The notes: generated from the letters alone by a model not told the origin. DNA of 20,077 nt from an uncultured Elusimicrobia bacterium (GCA_947164805.1 CAMUXX010000003.1:1-20077), one strand, 5' to 3'; positions 6,942-14,922 are shown, counted from the first letter of the stretch. Program-made: numbers and translations.

Positions 6942-8312
6942 CTAAAATCTTTTTGAAAAGAAAAAGTTTTGCTTGTGTTTAATGAAATATCGTCTAAGCA
7001 TATAAGTTGACAAGATTATGGATATAAAGTCCGCCACCGGTGTTGCTATAAAAACACCTTTTAACCCAAAAAATAATGGCAAAATAAGCACCGCAGGTAT
7101 CAGAAGTAAAACTTGTCTTGAAAGGCTCAAAATCATGGCTTTTAGGGGTTTGTTTGTCGCTTGAAAAAAGACTGTTGTAAGTATTTGCATAGGTACAAGC
7201 GGAAGCATTATGTTAAAGTATCTTAAAGCAGAGGAGGCCATATCAATTAAAGATTGGTCCGTGGAATTAAATATAGATACAAATTGCCTTGCAAAAACTT
7301 CCGTTAAAATAAAACCTGTAACGGTGACTAAGACACTCCACCTTATTGCCATTTTTAAAGTTTGTATGGCAGTATTATATTTCCTTGCCCCGTAATTGTA
7401 ACCGACTAACGGTTGCGCGCCTTGGCTAATGCCGATTACCGGCATAATTATAATTGTATTTATTGCTATAACTATACCCATAGCAGAAACAGCCAAATTA
7501 CCACCGTATTTTACAAGAGAGTGGTTTAAAATAATATTTAGTAAACTTGTTGCAATCTGGAAAATAAATTGCGAAAAACCTATTTTTATACCGTCTGTAA
7601 ATAACAAAAAATCGGTATTTAAATATTTCATTTGCAAGCGGTATTTTATTTTTTTACTGAGCAAGAAAACCAATACCCATATTGACGAACATACTTGCCC
7701 GCATACAACCGCCCAGGCAGCACCTGCCATGCCCATGTCACAAGTAAATATAAATAATGGTGCCAAAATTAAGTTTATTATTGCGCCGATAACTTGTGTA
7801 GCCATTGCGGTTTTGGGGTGTCCGCTTGAGCGTATAAAGTGGTTTAAACCCATTGTTACCATTGCCATGGCATTTGCAATCAGCAAGGGTTTTGTGTAGG
7901 AAATAGCATAAGGTAAAATCTCAGGTGTTGCACCGAAAGCAATTAGAATATTATCTAAAAAGAGATAAGAAAAAATCAATGCCAATACAGCAACTAATGA
8001 GAGATAAACCACAGCATTTCCTAAAGTATAGCGTGCCTTTTCTTCATCTTTCCTTCCTAAATAAATTGAAAATAAAGCATTTGAACCTATACCTATAAGA
8101 ACACTCAAAGCCATAAATAAAATAGCGAGGGGGAAAACTATTGCAATACCTGCTATACCTAAAGCCCCTATTGATCGTCCGATATATATGCGGGATATTA
8201 TGTTATGTAAGGCCATAACAAACATCCCAGCCACTGCAGGGGCTGAAAACTTTGTCAATAATTTAGATATTGTTCTATCTTTAAATGGGTTTTTTTCTTT
8301 TTTTAAAGTCAT
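6942..8312 (-). CDS. MATE family multidrug/sodium efflux transporter (MepA-like)
   Basis: The 456-residue, 12-helix inner-membrane antiporter has the family's usual length. Two similar halves are visible. The N-half has FSAPAVAGMFVMALHNIISRIYIG, GIAGIAIVFPLAILFMA, and LIGIGSNALFSIYLGRKDEEKARYTLGNA, which is typical of MepA-like members. The second half begins near FSQFIFQIATSLLNIILNHSL and includes PVIGISQGAQPLVGYNYGARKY, the usual QGxQPxxGYNYGA signature. In the first helix, relatives normally carry an Asp (NIVDRIFIG pattern) where this protein has Ser (S40); that Asp is implicated in cation coupling. The substrate cannot be inferred. There is no clear ribosome site before the ATG at 8312. 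A terminator hairpin separates it from the upstream DUF885 gene, so it may have its own weak promoter or rely on read-through. Confidence 0.93.
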   Translation of the reverse strand: MTLKKEKNPFKDRTISKLLTKFSAPAVAGMFVMALHNIISRIYIGRSIGALGIAGIAIVFPLAILFMALSVLIGIGSNALFSIYLGRKDEEKARYTLGNAVVYLSLVAVLALIFSYLFLDNILIAFGATPEILPYAISYTKPLLIANAMAMVTMGLNHFIRSSGHPKTAMATQVIGAIINLILAPLFIFTCDMGMAGAAWAVVCGQVCSSIWVLVFLLSKKIKYRLQMKYLNTDFLLFTDGIKIGFSQFIFQIATSLLNIILNHSLVKYGGNLAVSAMGIVIAINTIIIMPVIGISQGAQPLVGYNYGARKYNTAIQTLKMAIRWSVLVTVTGFILTEVFARQFVSIFNSTDQSLIDMASSALRYFNIMLPLVPMQILTTVFFQATNKPLKAMILSLSRQVLLLIPAVLILPLFFGLKGVFIATPVADFISIILSTYMLRRYFIKHKQNFFFSKRF

Positions 8313-8331
8313 AAAAATAATTTATATTTCA

Positions 8332-8362
8332 AAAAACCCGCGTTTGAAGCGCGCGGGTTTTT
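8332..8362. terminator. Rho-independent terminator between the DUF885 and MATE genes
   Basis: CCCGCG (8337-8342) pairs with CGCGGG (8352-8357) around a nine-base loop. A-runs on the left and T-runs on the right give a U-tract on either strand. In context it ends the minus-strand DUF885-type gene. The GC-only stem stands out in AT-rich surroundings. Confidence 0.88.
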
Positions 8363-8380
8363 AAATAAGTCATTATAAAT

Positions 8381-10198
8381 CTAAAAATATGTAAGATTGA
8401 AAAGGCTGTCTACTTCCTTTTTTGCATAGGCCTTTTCTAAGGTTTTTTCCAGTGCAATTAACGGGATGCGGCCCACGGATAATACTTTGGTATGGAAGTC
8501 AACTAAAGTAAATTCATTTTTATATTTCTTTTGATATTTATTTCTTAAACGCTCAAATTCTTCTGCACCTACGATATAAGAAACAGCTTCAAAAGGCCTT
8601 AATGCCAAGTAATTTAAATAACTTTCGGCTTCTTTTTCTTCTATTCCTGCATTTTTGATATATTCTAATGCAGTATCAAAATCCAAAACTTTGGTTTGCA
8701 ACTGATAATCTACAACTGCATAAACTGCTTTTTTATAATTAAACCACAAATAGTTTAACTTATCTTCTTGCTTGCTGAAGAAATTATTTTTATAGGCGGT
8801 ATCTATGGCATACTTTATCCAGCCGTTTATATAGAAAATATCATCGGATAATTTGCAAAGTAGAGAAAGATTTGCATGTTCTACAGAGTAAATTAAAGTT
8901 TGCCCCGGGGTAATATATTCTGCAGTGTTGAATTTTATTTTCCCGTAATTATAATCTGCGGTATATTCCGCTTTATTCAAGTTTAGCTTTTTGGGGAGAA
9001 TTATTAAAATATCACCGCTTACTTTATCTGACAAAGGTACCGGTGGGAAAACTTTTACTTTAAAAGGCATTGCTCTAAGTATGGGTGGTGCTGCGGTTAT
9101 TACCAAGGGTAGAGAAAGTGTCGGGAAAAGTTTATTTGTTACAAAAAATTCATCCGCGTCTTTTACTTCTTGTGAATATGTTTTTAAAATTTTGTCATAT
9201 TCCGGAGTATCTTTATATTCTTTATACACCAAATAATAATCTTTCGGATAGATATTAATTTTGCCGTCATTTGTTCTTTCTTCTTTTTCTTCATCCGTTA
9301 AAGAAGATATTACCTTAGGTGCAATCCATTTTGTTAAATCTTTTTGTGCTTGTTCAAGATTTCTAAATAAGGTGCTTTCTAATTTAGCGTATTTTGAAGG
9401 TACCATATAAACTTCTTGGTACAAATATTCGTAATTATTGCTGCCGATCCTAAAATCTTGATTATCTTTGCCTTCCAATTGTTTTTGCAAAAAAGCCTTA
9501 TACTTATTTAAAGCGGTTGTGACCGTTTTTACAAGTTGGTTAGCCTGTTTTTTTGTAGTTTTATCATTAGAAATTCTTTGAACAAGCGTTGTTATGCTTT
9601 GCATATTTGCAACTTCAAGATTTATTTTCTCTATTGCTGTTTTAAGGCTTAAATTAGACGGATTTTTTAAATTTTCCTCTGCATCTTCCAATATTGACGG
9701 GATAGCATCAAGACGTTTAAAAGCATAATCCAAACGCTTATGGTCAGGCAAAAAATCTTTTAACAGTATCTCATAGACAACGTCTATTGATTCTAAATAC
9801 CACATAGGATCAGTTTCATATTGTTTTCTAATCTCGGTATTATAGTATTTTAAGCCGACAAGTTCCCTTAGAGTATAATAATCTGCCTGTACATATGTAG
9901 ATAAGGATGACGGTTTAATATTATCAAGGCTTGCCCTGAGGGAATTTAAAGCTTTTATTTTTGTTACTTCATTTTGCATATCGCGTTTAGGGATGTCATT
10001 ATAGTGAACATCAAGGCCTAAACGTGTAGATTCTTCGTCAAATAAAGCATTTACTATGGAAGTATATTTATTTGCTAAAGAAAATATTTGATCATCATTT
10101 ATCAAAAGATTTTCTTCTCTTGCAGTTAATGCAAAGGATATGTTTGTAATGAATAAAAAAGTCCCCAATAACAAGAAAGTATTTAATGTTTTTTTCAT
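8381..10198 (-). CDS. DUF885-family exported protein, probably catalytically inactive
   Basis: DUF885 proteins are about 550-600-residue, mostly helical, putative zinc metallopeptidases of the gluzincin kind, often exported. This 605-residue protein starts with a signal peptide (KKTLNTFLLLGTFLFITNISFA, cut near residue 23). The family's C-terminal landmarks are visible: FxxAEYITPGQTLI (about 424-435), YINGWIKYA (456-464), a LRPFEAVSYIVG block (533-544, replacing the usual PGQALSYKIG), LRNKYQKKYKNEFTLVDFHTKVLSVGRIPL (551-580). The residues expected to bind metal and act are absent: the usual HExxPGH reads EYITPGQ (427-433), and the usual EGWALY Glu reads Asn (N458). A scaffold or binding role is therefore more likely than peptidase activity. 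The reading frame is otherwise intact, so this is not a decayed gene. AAGAGG lies nine bases before the ATG, with a plausible promoter upstream. Confidence 0.82.
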   Translation of the reverse strand: MKKTLNTFLLLGTFLFITNISFALTAREENLLINDDQIFSLANKYTSIVNALFDEESTRLGLDVHYNDIPKRDMQNEVTKIKALNSLRASLDNIKPSSLSTYVQADYYTLRELVGLKYYNTEIRKQYETDPMWYLESIDVVYEILLKDFLPDHKRLDYAFKRLDAIPSILEDAEENLKNPSNLSLKTAIEKINLEVANMQSITTLVQRISNDKTTKKQANQLVKTVTTALNKYKAFLQKQLEGKDNQDFRIGSNNYEYLYQEVYMVPSKYAKLESTLFRNLEQAQKDLTKWIAPKVISSLTDEEKEERTNDGKINIYPKDYYLVYKEYKDTPEYDKILKTYSQEVKDADEFFVTNKLFPTLSLPLVITAAPPILRAMPFKVKVFPPVPLSDKVSGDILIILPKKLNLNKAEYTADYNYGKIKFNTAEYITPGQTLIYSVEHANLSLLCKLSDDIFYINGWIKYAIDTAYKNNFFSKQEDKLNYLWFNYKKAVYAVVDYQLQTKVLDFDTALEYIKNAGIEEKEAESYLNYLALRPFEAVSYIVGAEEFERLRNKYQKKYKNEFTLVDFHTKVLSVGRIPLIALEKTLEKAYAKKEVDSLFNLTYF

Positions 10199-10234
10199 GA
10201 TATTAAACCTCTTTTAAATTTAATCTGTCTACAC

Positions 10235-10264
10235 ATTTTAACATATTTTTTGCAGTATAGCCAA
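10235..10264 (-). promoter_or_regulatory. Candidate promoter for the DUF885-type gene
   Basis: On the minus strand TTGGCT (10264-10259) is followed after 18 bases by TAAAAT (10240-10235). The transcript would start about 30 bases before the ATG, leaving room for the AAGAGG ribosome site. It interleaves with the rightward promoter of the yacL-like gene. Moderate support only. Confidence 0.42.
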
Positions 10265-10278
10265 TAAAAATGTAAAAT
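10250..10278 (+). promoter_or_regulatory. Promoter for the yacL-ispD-ispF-cysS run
   Basis: TTGCAG (10250-10255), a 17-base spacer and TAAAAT (10273-10278) form a good sigma-70-like promoter. The start would fall near 10285, giving a leader of about 60 bases that ends in GGAGG (10332-10336), ten bases before the ATG. Confidence 0.55.
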
Positions 10279-10346
10279 ATATTATACCTCTCTTTTTTAG
10301 CAAGAGGAAAAAGGGAAGGGATATTTCTCTTGGAGGATTTTTTTTT

Positions 10347-11306
10347 ATGTTGTTTTGGTTGTTTCGTTGTTCTGCATTATTAGGTTTGCCTTTGTTGGCT
10401 TATGTTTTTTCAGGAAATATGTATTCCGTTATGCTTACTTTTATTTTGGCTTTGGTCTTGGTAGCGACGGAATATTTCGTAAGAACCCTAAAATTTATGT
10501 CAATACTTATAGGCATTTTCGGGGCACTTGTCGGTTATGGAGTTTTCTTCTCAACACAATATTTAGTTAAACAAATGGCCTTGCCTGAAATTTCTTCTTT
10601 TTGGAGTTCCAATTCATCCACAATTTCCGCTGTGTTAACTATGCTTTGTGCTTGTATTGCTTTGGTAAGAGCACCTGAAATTATGGGTATAAAACGCAAA
10701 GGCCGCCATATAAAAGTTGTAGATGTTTCTGCCTTAATTGACGGCCGTGTTTATGATTTATGCGAAAGCGGTTTTTTAACCGGAGAATTGTTGATTTCAA
10801 AATTAGTTGAAAAGGAATTATCTGCCCTGGCAAATTCTAAAGATGTATTTGAAAAGGCACGCGGCCGCCGCGGCCAGGAAATTTTGAGGAAATTAAAAGA
10901 AATAAGAGGTTTAAGGGTTTCCATAACTTCAAAAGAAGGCAAAGGAAAGAATTTACAGCAAAAAATCGTATCTTTAGCACAATACTATAAAGCAGCAATA
11001 ATTACCGTGGACTTTAATATAAACAAAGAAGCTGCCATCGCCAATTTACCGGTTTTAAATATTGCTGATTTAACACGTTCTTTAAAACCTGTATTTTTGC
11101 CCGGTACAAAGATTACTTTATTTGTAATGAAGGAAGGTAAAGAAAAGGATCAGGGCATTGCTTATTTAGACGACGGTTCTATGGTTGTAATTGAAGGCGG
11201 GCGTAAATTTATAGGTAAAAGAACCGAGGCGGAAATTTATTCCATATTGCAAACTTCCGCAGGGAAAATGTTTTTCACCCGTGTTTGCAGCAGTGACGAA
11301 CAATGA
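10347..11306 (+). CDS. yacL: YacL-like membrane PIN-TRAM domain protein
   Basis: The 319-residue protein has an N-terminal membrane region (hydrophobic segments at about 5-21, 27-45, 50-70 and 92-108), then a PIN nuclease-fold domain and a TRAM RNA-binding domain. PIN blocks are VVDVSALIDGRVYDL (D126, D132), LVEKELSALANS (E157), RGRRGQEIL and ITVDFNINKEAA (D222). These supply the acidic cluster that binds metal in active PIN ribonucleases. The TRAM part (about 250-312) shows LPGTKITLFVMKEGKEKDQG, then YLDDGSMVVIEGG and LQTSAGKMFF, as in Bacillus YacL. Its position directly before ispD and ispF matches the Firmicute yacL-ispD-ispF order. The stop overlaps the ispD start (ATGA). The cellular role of the family is not well defined; a membrane-bound RNase is an inference. 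Confidence 0.93.
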   Translation: MLFWLFRCSALLGLPLLAYVFSGNMYSVMLTFILALVLVATEYFVRTLKFMSILIGIFGALVGYGVFFSTQYLVKQMALPEISSFWSSNSSTISAVLTMLCACIALVRAPEIMGIKRKGRHIKVVDVSALIDGRVYDLCESGFLTGELLISKLVEKELSALANSKDVFEKARGRRGQEILRKLKEIRGLRVSITSKEGKGKNLQQKIVSLAQYYKAAIITVDFNINKEAAIANLPVLNIADLTRSLKPVFLPGTKITLFVMKEGKEKDQGIAYLDDGSMVVIEGGRKFIGKRTEAEIYSILQTSAGKMFFTRVCSSDEQ

Positions 11307-11965
11307 AAAAAGATACAGCCGTAATAATTGCTGCCGGTGGTAAAGGTACACGTATGGGGCAGCCAAAGCAATTACTTAAAATCGGCGGGCAAGAAATATT
11401 AATCAGAACTGTATCGGCTTTTAAAAAAGTTAAAAGAATTAAAGAAATAATAGTAGTAACTACTCCGGAAACTTTTAAAGTAGTCAGTAGGAAAATAAAA
11501 GGTTTAAAATTTGCCCCTGCCGGGAAAGAAAGAATAGAGTCAGTAAAAAATGGTTTAAAAGAAGTATCCTCGGGCACAGATTTAATTGCCGTGCAAGATG
11601 GTGCAAGGCCTTTGGTTAACCCGAGTGATATAGAAATTTGTTTGAAAGCAGCCAAAAAAGATAAAGCGGCAGTTTTAGGTGTATTCGTTAAAGATACAAT
11701 TAAAAGGGTAAAAAACGGCAAAATAGTAGAAACTTTAAAACGCGAAGAATTGTTTGCAGCCCAAACCCCCCAATGTTATAGGGCCGAGGTGTTAAAAAGA
11801 GCCTTAAAAAAGTACGGTAATGAAATTTTTGCTACTGATGAATCACAATTGGTAGAAAAATTGGGTATTGATATTACGGCTGTGATAGGGGATTATAAGA
11901 ATATCAAAATTACTACCCCGGAAGATTTAATAATTGCAGGTGCATTATGCAAAAAGAAGAAGTAA
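11303..11965 (+). CDS. ispD: 2-C-methyl-D-erythritol 4-phosphate cytidylyltransferase
   Basis: IspD joins CTP and MEP to give CDP-ME, the third step of the MEP isoprenoid pathway, in the cytoplasm. The 220 residues match the family's length. Motifs are the nucleotide loop IIAAGGKGTRMGQPKQLLKI (8-27), RIESVKNGL (77-85), VQDGARPLV (97-105, where most relatives have VHDxxRP, so His is Gln here), KDTIKRV (130-136), AAQTPQCY (152-159), TDESQLVE (178-185) and the closing GDYKNIKITTPEDL (196-209). It overlaps yacL by four bases (ATGA) and ispF by 19 bases, so the three are translated as a coupled unit. Confidence 0.96.
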   Translation: MKKDTAVIIAAGGKGTRMGQPKQLLKIGGQEILIRTVSAFKKVKRIKEIIVVTTPETFKVVSRKIKGLKFAPAGKERIESVKNGLKEVSSGTDLIAVQDGARPLVNPSDIEICLKAAKKDKAAVLGVFVKDTIKRVKNGKIVETLKREELFAAQTPQCYRAEVLKRALKKYGNEIFATDESQLVEKLGIDITAVIGDYKNIKITTPEDLIIAGALCKKKK

Positions 11966-12450
11966 AATTTGGTTTCGGGTATGATACACACCGTTATAAA
12001 AAAGGTTTAAAACTCTTTTTGGGCGGCGCGCTTATACCTCATACGCATGGCATGCTCGGTCATAGTGATGGGGATTTGGTTTTACATGCTATTTGTGATG
12101 GTGCTTTGGGGGCAATTTGTGCCGGGGAAATAGGTGAATATTTCCCGCCTACGGATAAAACTATTAAAGGAATTTCAAGTGTTGTCATAACAAAAAAAGT
12201 TTTAGCGATTTTGAAAAAGAAAGGTGCAAAAATTACACATATAGATGTGACCATTGTAGCAGAAACACCAAAAATGCGGCCGCATTATTTGACCATAAGG
12301 AAATCTTTAAATTCAATTTTTAAAATTGGGCTTGATAATATAAGTTTTAAAGCAAAAAGCCATGAAGGTTTGGGCGATATCGGAGCAGGCAAGGCACTTT
12401 CTTGTTTTGCGGCCGTTACCGTAAAAATTCAAAAAAAAGGAAGAAAATAA
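11947..12450 (+). CDS. ispF: 2-C-methyl-D-erythritol 2,4-cyclodiphosphate synthase
   Basis: IspF closes CDP-ME 2-phosphate to MEcPP with release of CMP, as a cytoplasmic trimer. The 167 residues carry the metal-binding GYDTHR (D13, H15), the HSDGDLVLHAICDGALGAI segment with H47, GEIGEYFPPTD (60-70), VAETPKMRP (104-112), and KAKSHEGLGDIGAGKALSCFA near the end, which corresponds to the usual KATTxExLGxxGxGxGIxxxA. AGGTG lies four bases before the ATG, inside ispD. IspE, which acts between IspD and IspF, is not in the window, as in most genomes with this gene pair. Confidence 0.96.
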   Translation: MQKEEVKFGFGYDTHRYKKGLKLFLGGALIPHTHGMLGHSDGDLVLHAICDGALGAICAGEIGEYFPPTDKTIKGISSVVITKKVLAILKKKGAKITHIDVTIVAETPKMRPHYLTIRKSLNSIFKIGLDNISFKAKSHEGLGDIGAGKALSCFAAVTVKIQKKGRK

Positions 12451-12452
12451 AA

Positions 12453-13022
12453 ATGAAACGTTTAATTTTATTTGTTTTGCCGTTAGTATTGTTTGCGGGT
12501 TGTACAGAATACGGCCCCAAAAATTACAGGGGTTATACCGGTATAGATTATACTGCCTATGAATTGCCGCATACATATACGGATATAGGTTTGGGTTCTA
12601 TGGGTACAAAAGAAGAGGAAGAGAAAGAGGAAGATATAACTCTTGAACCAGTCGATATTCCTGAAGTAGAAGAGATTACGGAAGAAGAAATTATTGAAAG
12701 CAGCAATCAGGCTTATGGGGAGGCTGTTGTTGTTATGTCTAGCAAAAAAATTCCTTTGGGCAGCAAAGCAACAGGGGCGGATCTTATTACTTTTCAAACT
12801 GCGCTTGATAATTCTTACAATGCAATCTTAAAAAGTTACAGAACACAAGGGTTTACCTATACTCTTTCACCTGCAGGAACTGTTAACCCTCTTTCTATAA
12901 TAAATGTTCAATGTTTGCTTAGCGAAAATTTTGCTAATACTTCAGGTAAAAAAGTATGTGATGCCTTTTTTGCCAGGATACCCGTGGAATATGAAAACGA
13001 AAAGTTAAAAAAAGCAGAGTAA
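12453..13022 (+). CDS. Small predicted lipoprotein, function unknown
   Basis: I do not recognise this protein. The preferred start is the ATG at 12453, because AAGGAAG lies nine bases before it and the product opens with a lipoprotein signal (MKRLILFVLPLVLFAGC, lipid-modified Cys at residue 17). An in-frame ATG at 12402 inside ispF would put basic residues before the signal and is rejected. The 189 residues include a Tyr/Gly-rich stretch after the Cys, a strongly acidic segment (about 52-82, many Glu), and a globular C-terminal part with two Cys (in VQCLL and KVCDAFF) that could form a disulfide. It sits between ispF and cysS, ending one base before the cysS ATG. The cell-envelope location is inferred from the lipobox; FAGC is slightly off consensus. 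Confidence 0.85.
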   Translation: MKRLILFVLPLVLFAGCTEYGPKNYRGYTGIDYTAYELPHTYTDIGLGSMGTKEEEEKEEDITLEPVDIPEVEEITEEEIIESSNQAYGEAVVVMSSKKIPLGSKATGADLITFQTALDNSYNAILKSYRTQGFTYTLSPAGTVNPLSIINVQCLLSENFANTSGKKVCDAFFARIPVEYENEKLKKAE

Positions 13023-13023
13023 T

Positions 13024-14400
13024 ATGTTGAAAGTATATAATACACTAAACCACCGGAAAGAAGAATTTTTACCTTTAAACCCAAAGGGTGCAACATGTTA
13101 TTGCTGTGGGCCTACGGTATATAATTATGCACATATCGGTAATTTGAGAACTTATATTTTTGAAGACTTACTTATGCGTACACTCCGTTATAGTTTACCT
13201 GTTAAGCATATGATGAACATAACGGATGTCGGACATTTAACTTCAGATGCCGATGCAGGGGAAGACAAGATGGCTTTGGCTTCAGCCCGGGAAGGTAAAA
13301 GTGCGTGGGAAATTGCCAAATTCTACGAAAAGAAATTTTTTGAAGATTTTGATTCCTTAAATTGCCGCCGCCCTGATATAATTGCCCGTGCGACAGAGCA
13401 TATTCCTGCCATGGTAAATCTTGTTAAAACTTTGGAAGAAAAGGGCTATACTTATAAAACTTCAGACGGTATTTATTATGACACTTCAAAATTTGCAGAT
13501 TACGGTATTTTGATAAACAAAGCCCATTTGAAAGGTTTAAAAACCGGTGCGCGTGTTGATTTCGGGGAAAAGAAAAATGCTACCGATTTCGCTTTATGGA
13601 AATTTTCTCCAACTGACAAAAAACGTCAAATGGAATGGCAAAGTCCTTGGGGTGTCGGTTTCCCCGGTTGGCATATAGAATGTTCTGCCATGGCTATGCA
13701 ATATTTAGGTGAAACTTTGGATATTCATTGCGGTGGGATAGACCACGTTGCCATACATCATACCAATGAAATTGCGCAAGCACAAGCGGCAACAGGCAAG
13801 CAATATGTACGTTACTGGATACACGGAGAGTTTTTGGTAATGAGCTCCGGTAAAATGTCAAAATCAAATGGAACTTTTGTTACTCTAGATACTTTAAAAG
13901 AAAAGGGTTACAGTCCGCTTGATTATAGGTATTTATGTCTTGGCGCGCATTACAGAACGCAACTTGAATTTTCTTATGACAGTTTAGATTTCGCTAAAAA
14001 AAGCCGGCAGAGTCTAAAGGCTAAAATTTCAAATATTAAAGAACTTGCTAAAGGGAATATCCAAAATACGGAAATGTTAAAACAAGCGAAAAATGATTTC
14101 GTTTCTGCTATGGAAGACGATTTAAATACTTCCAAAGCACTTGCTGTTCTTTGGGATTTTGTAAAAGGTGAAGTAAGCGCAGATGAAAAATTGCAATTTG
14201 TACAGTTTGCTGATACATTTTTGGGCCTGAATTTACTTGAAGAAGAAAAGAAGGAAATTTCTGCCGAGGCCAAAAAACTTTTGGAAGAGCGTGCCGAAGC
14301 ACGAAAGCAAAAAGATTTTAAAAAATCTGATGAACTTAGGGCTAAATTGCTTGCTATGGGAATTGTTGTAAAAGATACGCCCAAAGGCCAGGAATATTAA
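13024..14400 (+). CDS. cysS: Cysteinyl-tRNA synthetase
   Basis: This class I aminoacyl-tRNA synthetase attaches cysteine to tRNA-Cys. The 458 residues match the bacterial family's length. The first zinc-ligand Cys lies in CYCCGPTVYN (C28). The HIGH motif reads AHIGN (37-40). The other zinc ligands fit C220 (WHIECSAM), H245 and E249 (HHTNEIAQ). The KMSKS loop is exact (277-281). MMNITDVGH, GFPGWHIECSAM and GGIDHVAIHHTNE are family blocks. The C-terminal anticodon-binding part ends in the usual RKQKDFKKSDELRAKL stretch. The gene starts one base after the lipoprotein stop with only a weak ribosome site, so coupling is likely. cysS also lies in this neighbourhood in Bacillus. Confidence 0.97.
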   Translation: MLKVYNTLNHRKEEFLPLNPKGATCYCCGPTVYNYAHIGNLRTYIFEDLLMRTLRYSLPVKHMMNITDVGHLTSDADAGEDKMALASAREGKSAWEIAKFYEKKFFEDFDSLNCRRPDIIARATEHIPAMVNLVKTLEEKGYTYKTSDGIYYDTSKFADYGILINKAHLKGLKTGARVDFGEKKNATDFALWKFSPTDKKRQMEWQSPWGVGFPGWHIECSAMAMQYLGETLDIHCGGIDHVAIHHTNEIAQAQAATGKQYVRYWIHGEFLVMSSGKMSKSNGTFVTLDTLKEKGYSPLDYRYLCLGAHYRTQLEFSYDSLDFAKKSRQSLKAKISNIKELAKGNIQNTEMLKQAKNDFVSAMEDDLNTSKALAVLWDFVKGEVSADEKLQFVQFADTFLGLNLLEEEKKEISAEAKKLLEERAEARKQKDFKKSDELRAKLLAMGIVVKDTPKGQEY

Positions 14401-14422
14401 ATAGTTTACAGGAGGAGAAGTA

Positions 14423-14896
14423 ATGAAAAATAAAAAAGGTTTTACCTTAATGGAAATGATGGTCGTTGTACTAATTATTGCAGGGCTTTCTGCTATTGCT
14501 TACCCTACATATACAAGAGTAATAACAAAAGCAAGAGTTTCCGAAGCTCTTTCTTTGGCGGAGATTGTGCGTGAAGCACAGCAAAGATATTTGGTAGTAA
14601 ATGGAACAGGGGCTTATTTCCCCGAATTTACTGATGATCATATTTCCGGCAGAACACGTTTAATAAAATCCGGTGGTGTTTCAGTTAGTAACGGGAAATT
14701 AACAAAGGGCGACTATACTGTCTCTATATCTGGGGATGATAATGAGTGTATAGAAGTTTCCTATAGAAATAGTACATTTAAAATAACTACCCATGTTGAA
14801 GACAGTAAAATTTGGTGTGAAGAAGTTGAAGGTGTTACAGGTATTTGTAATACAATACCTTCTTTGGAAACAGGTACACCTGACTGCGGTGATTAA
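14423..14896 (+). CDS. Type IV prepilin-like protein
   Basis: The 157-residue protein has a textbook class III signal: MKNKKG then FTLMEMMVVVLIIAGLSAIAYP. A prepilin peptidase would cut after G6 and methylate F7, and Glu is at the required +5 position (E11). The hydrophobic helix runs to about residue 27 and continues as an amphipathic helix to about 58. The C-terminal head has four Cys (109, 132, 142, 155) able to form disulfides, the last forming a D-loop-like end. It has a perfect AGGAGG ribosome site seven bases before the ATG, so it is probably translated strongly on its own. No pilus assembly gene (pilB, pilC, pilD, pilQ) is nearby. Major versus minor pilin, or pseudopilin, cannot be decided. 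Confidence 0.92.
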   Translation: MKNKKGFTLMEMMVVVLIIAGLSAIAYPTYTRVITKARVSEALSLAEIVREAQQRYLVVNGTGAYFPEFTDDHISGRTRLIKSGGVSVSNGKLTKGDYTVSISGDDNECIEVSYRNSTFKITTHVEDSKIWCEEVEGVTGICNTIPSLETGTPDCGD

Positions 14897-14922
14897 ATAT
14901 TAGGATAGGGATTACTTATAAA

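Noticed and set aside
8313..8345. Promoter for the MATE gene (TTCAAA-N18-TAAATT on the minus strand)
   Set aside because: The -35 is poor and lies in the terminator stem and loop, and the -10 is generic AT sequence. Not enough to list.
11166..11721. Minus-strand open frames over the yacL/ispD junction
   Set aside because: These are shadows of two well-supported overlapping genes, with no start signals or family features.
12402..12452. Longer start for the lipoprotein gene inside ispF
   Set aside because: It would place a basic stretch before the lipoprotein signal. The ATG at 12453 has a ribosome site at the right distance and leaves a proper lipobox.
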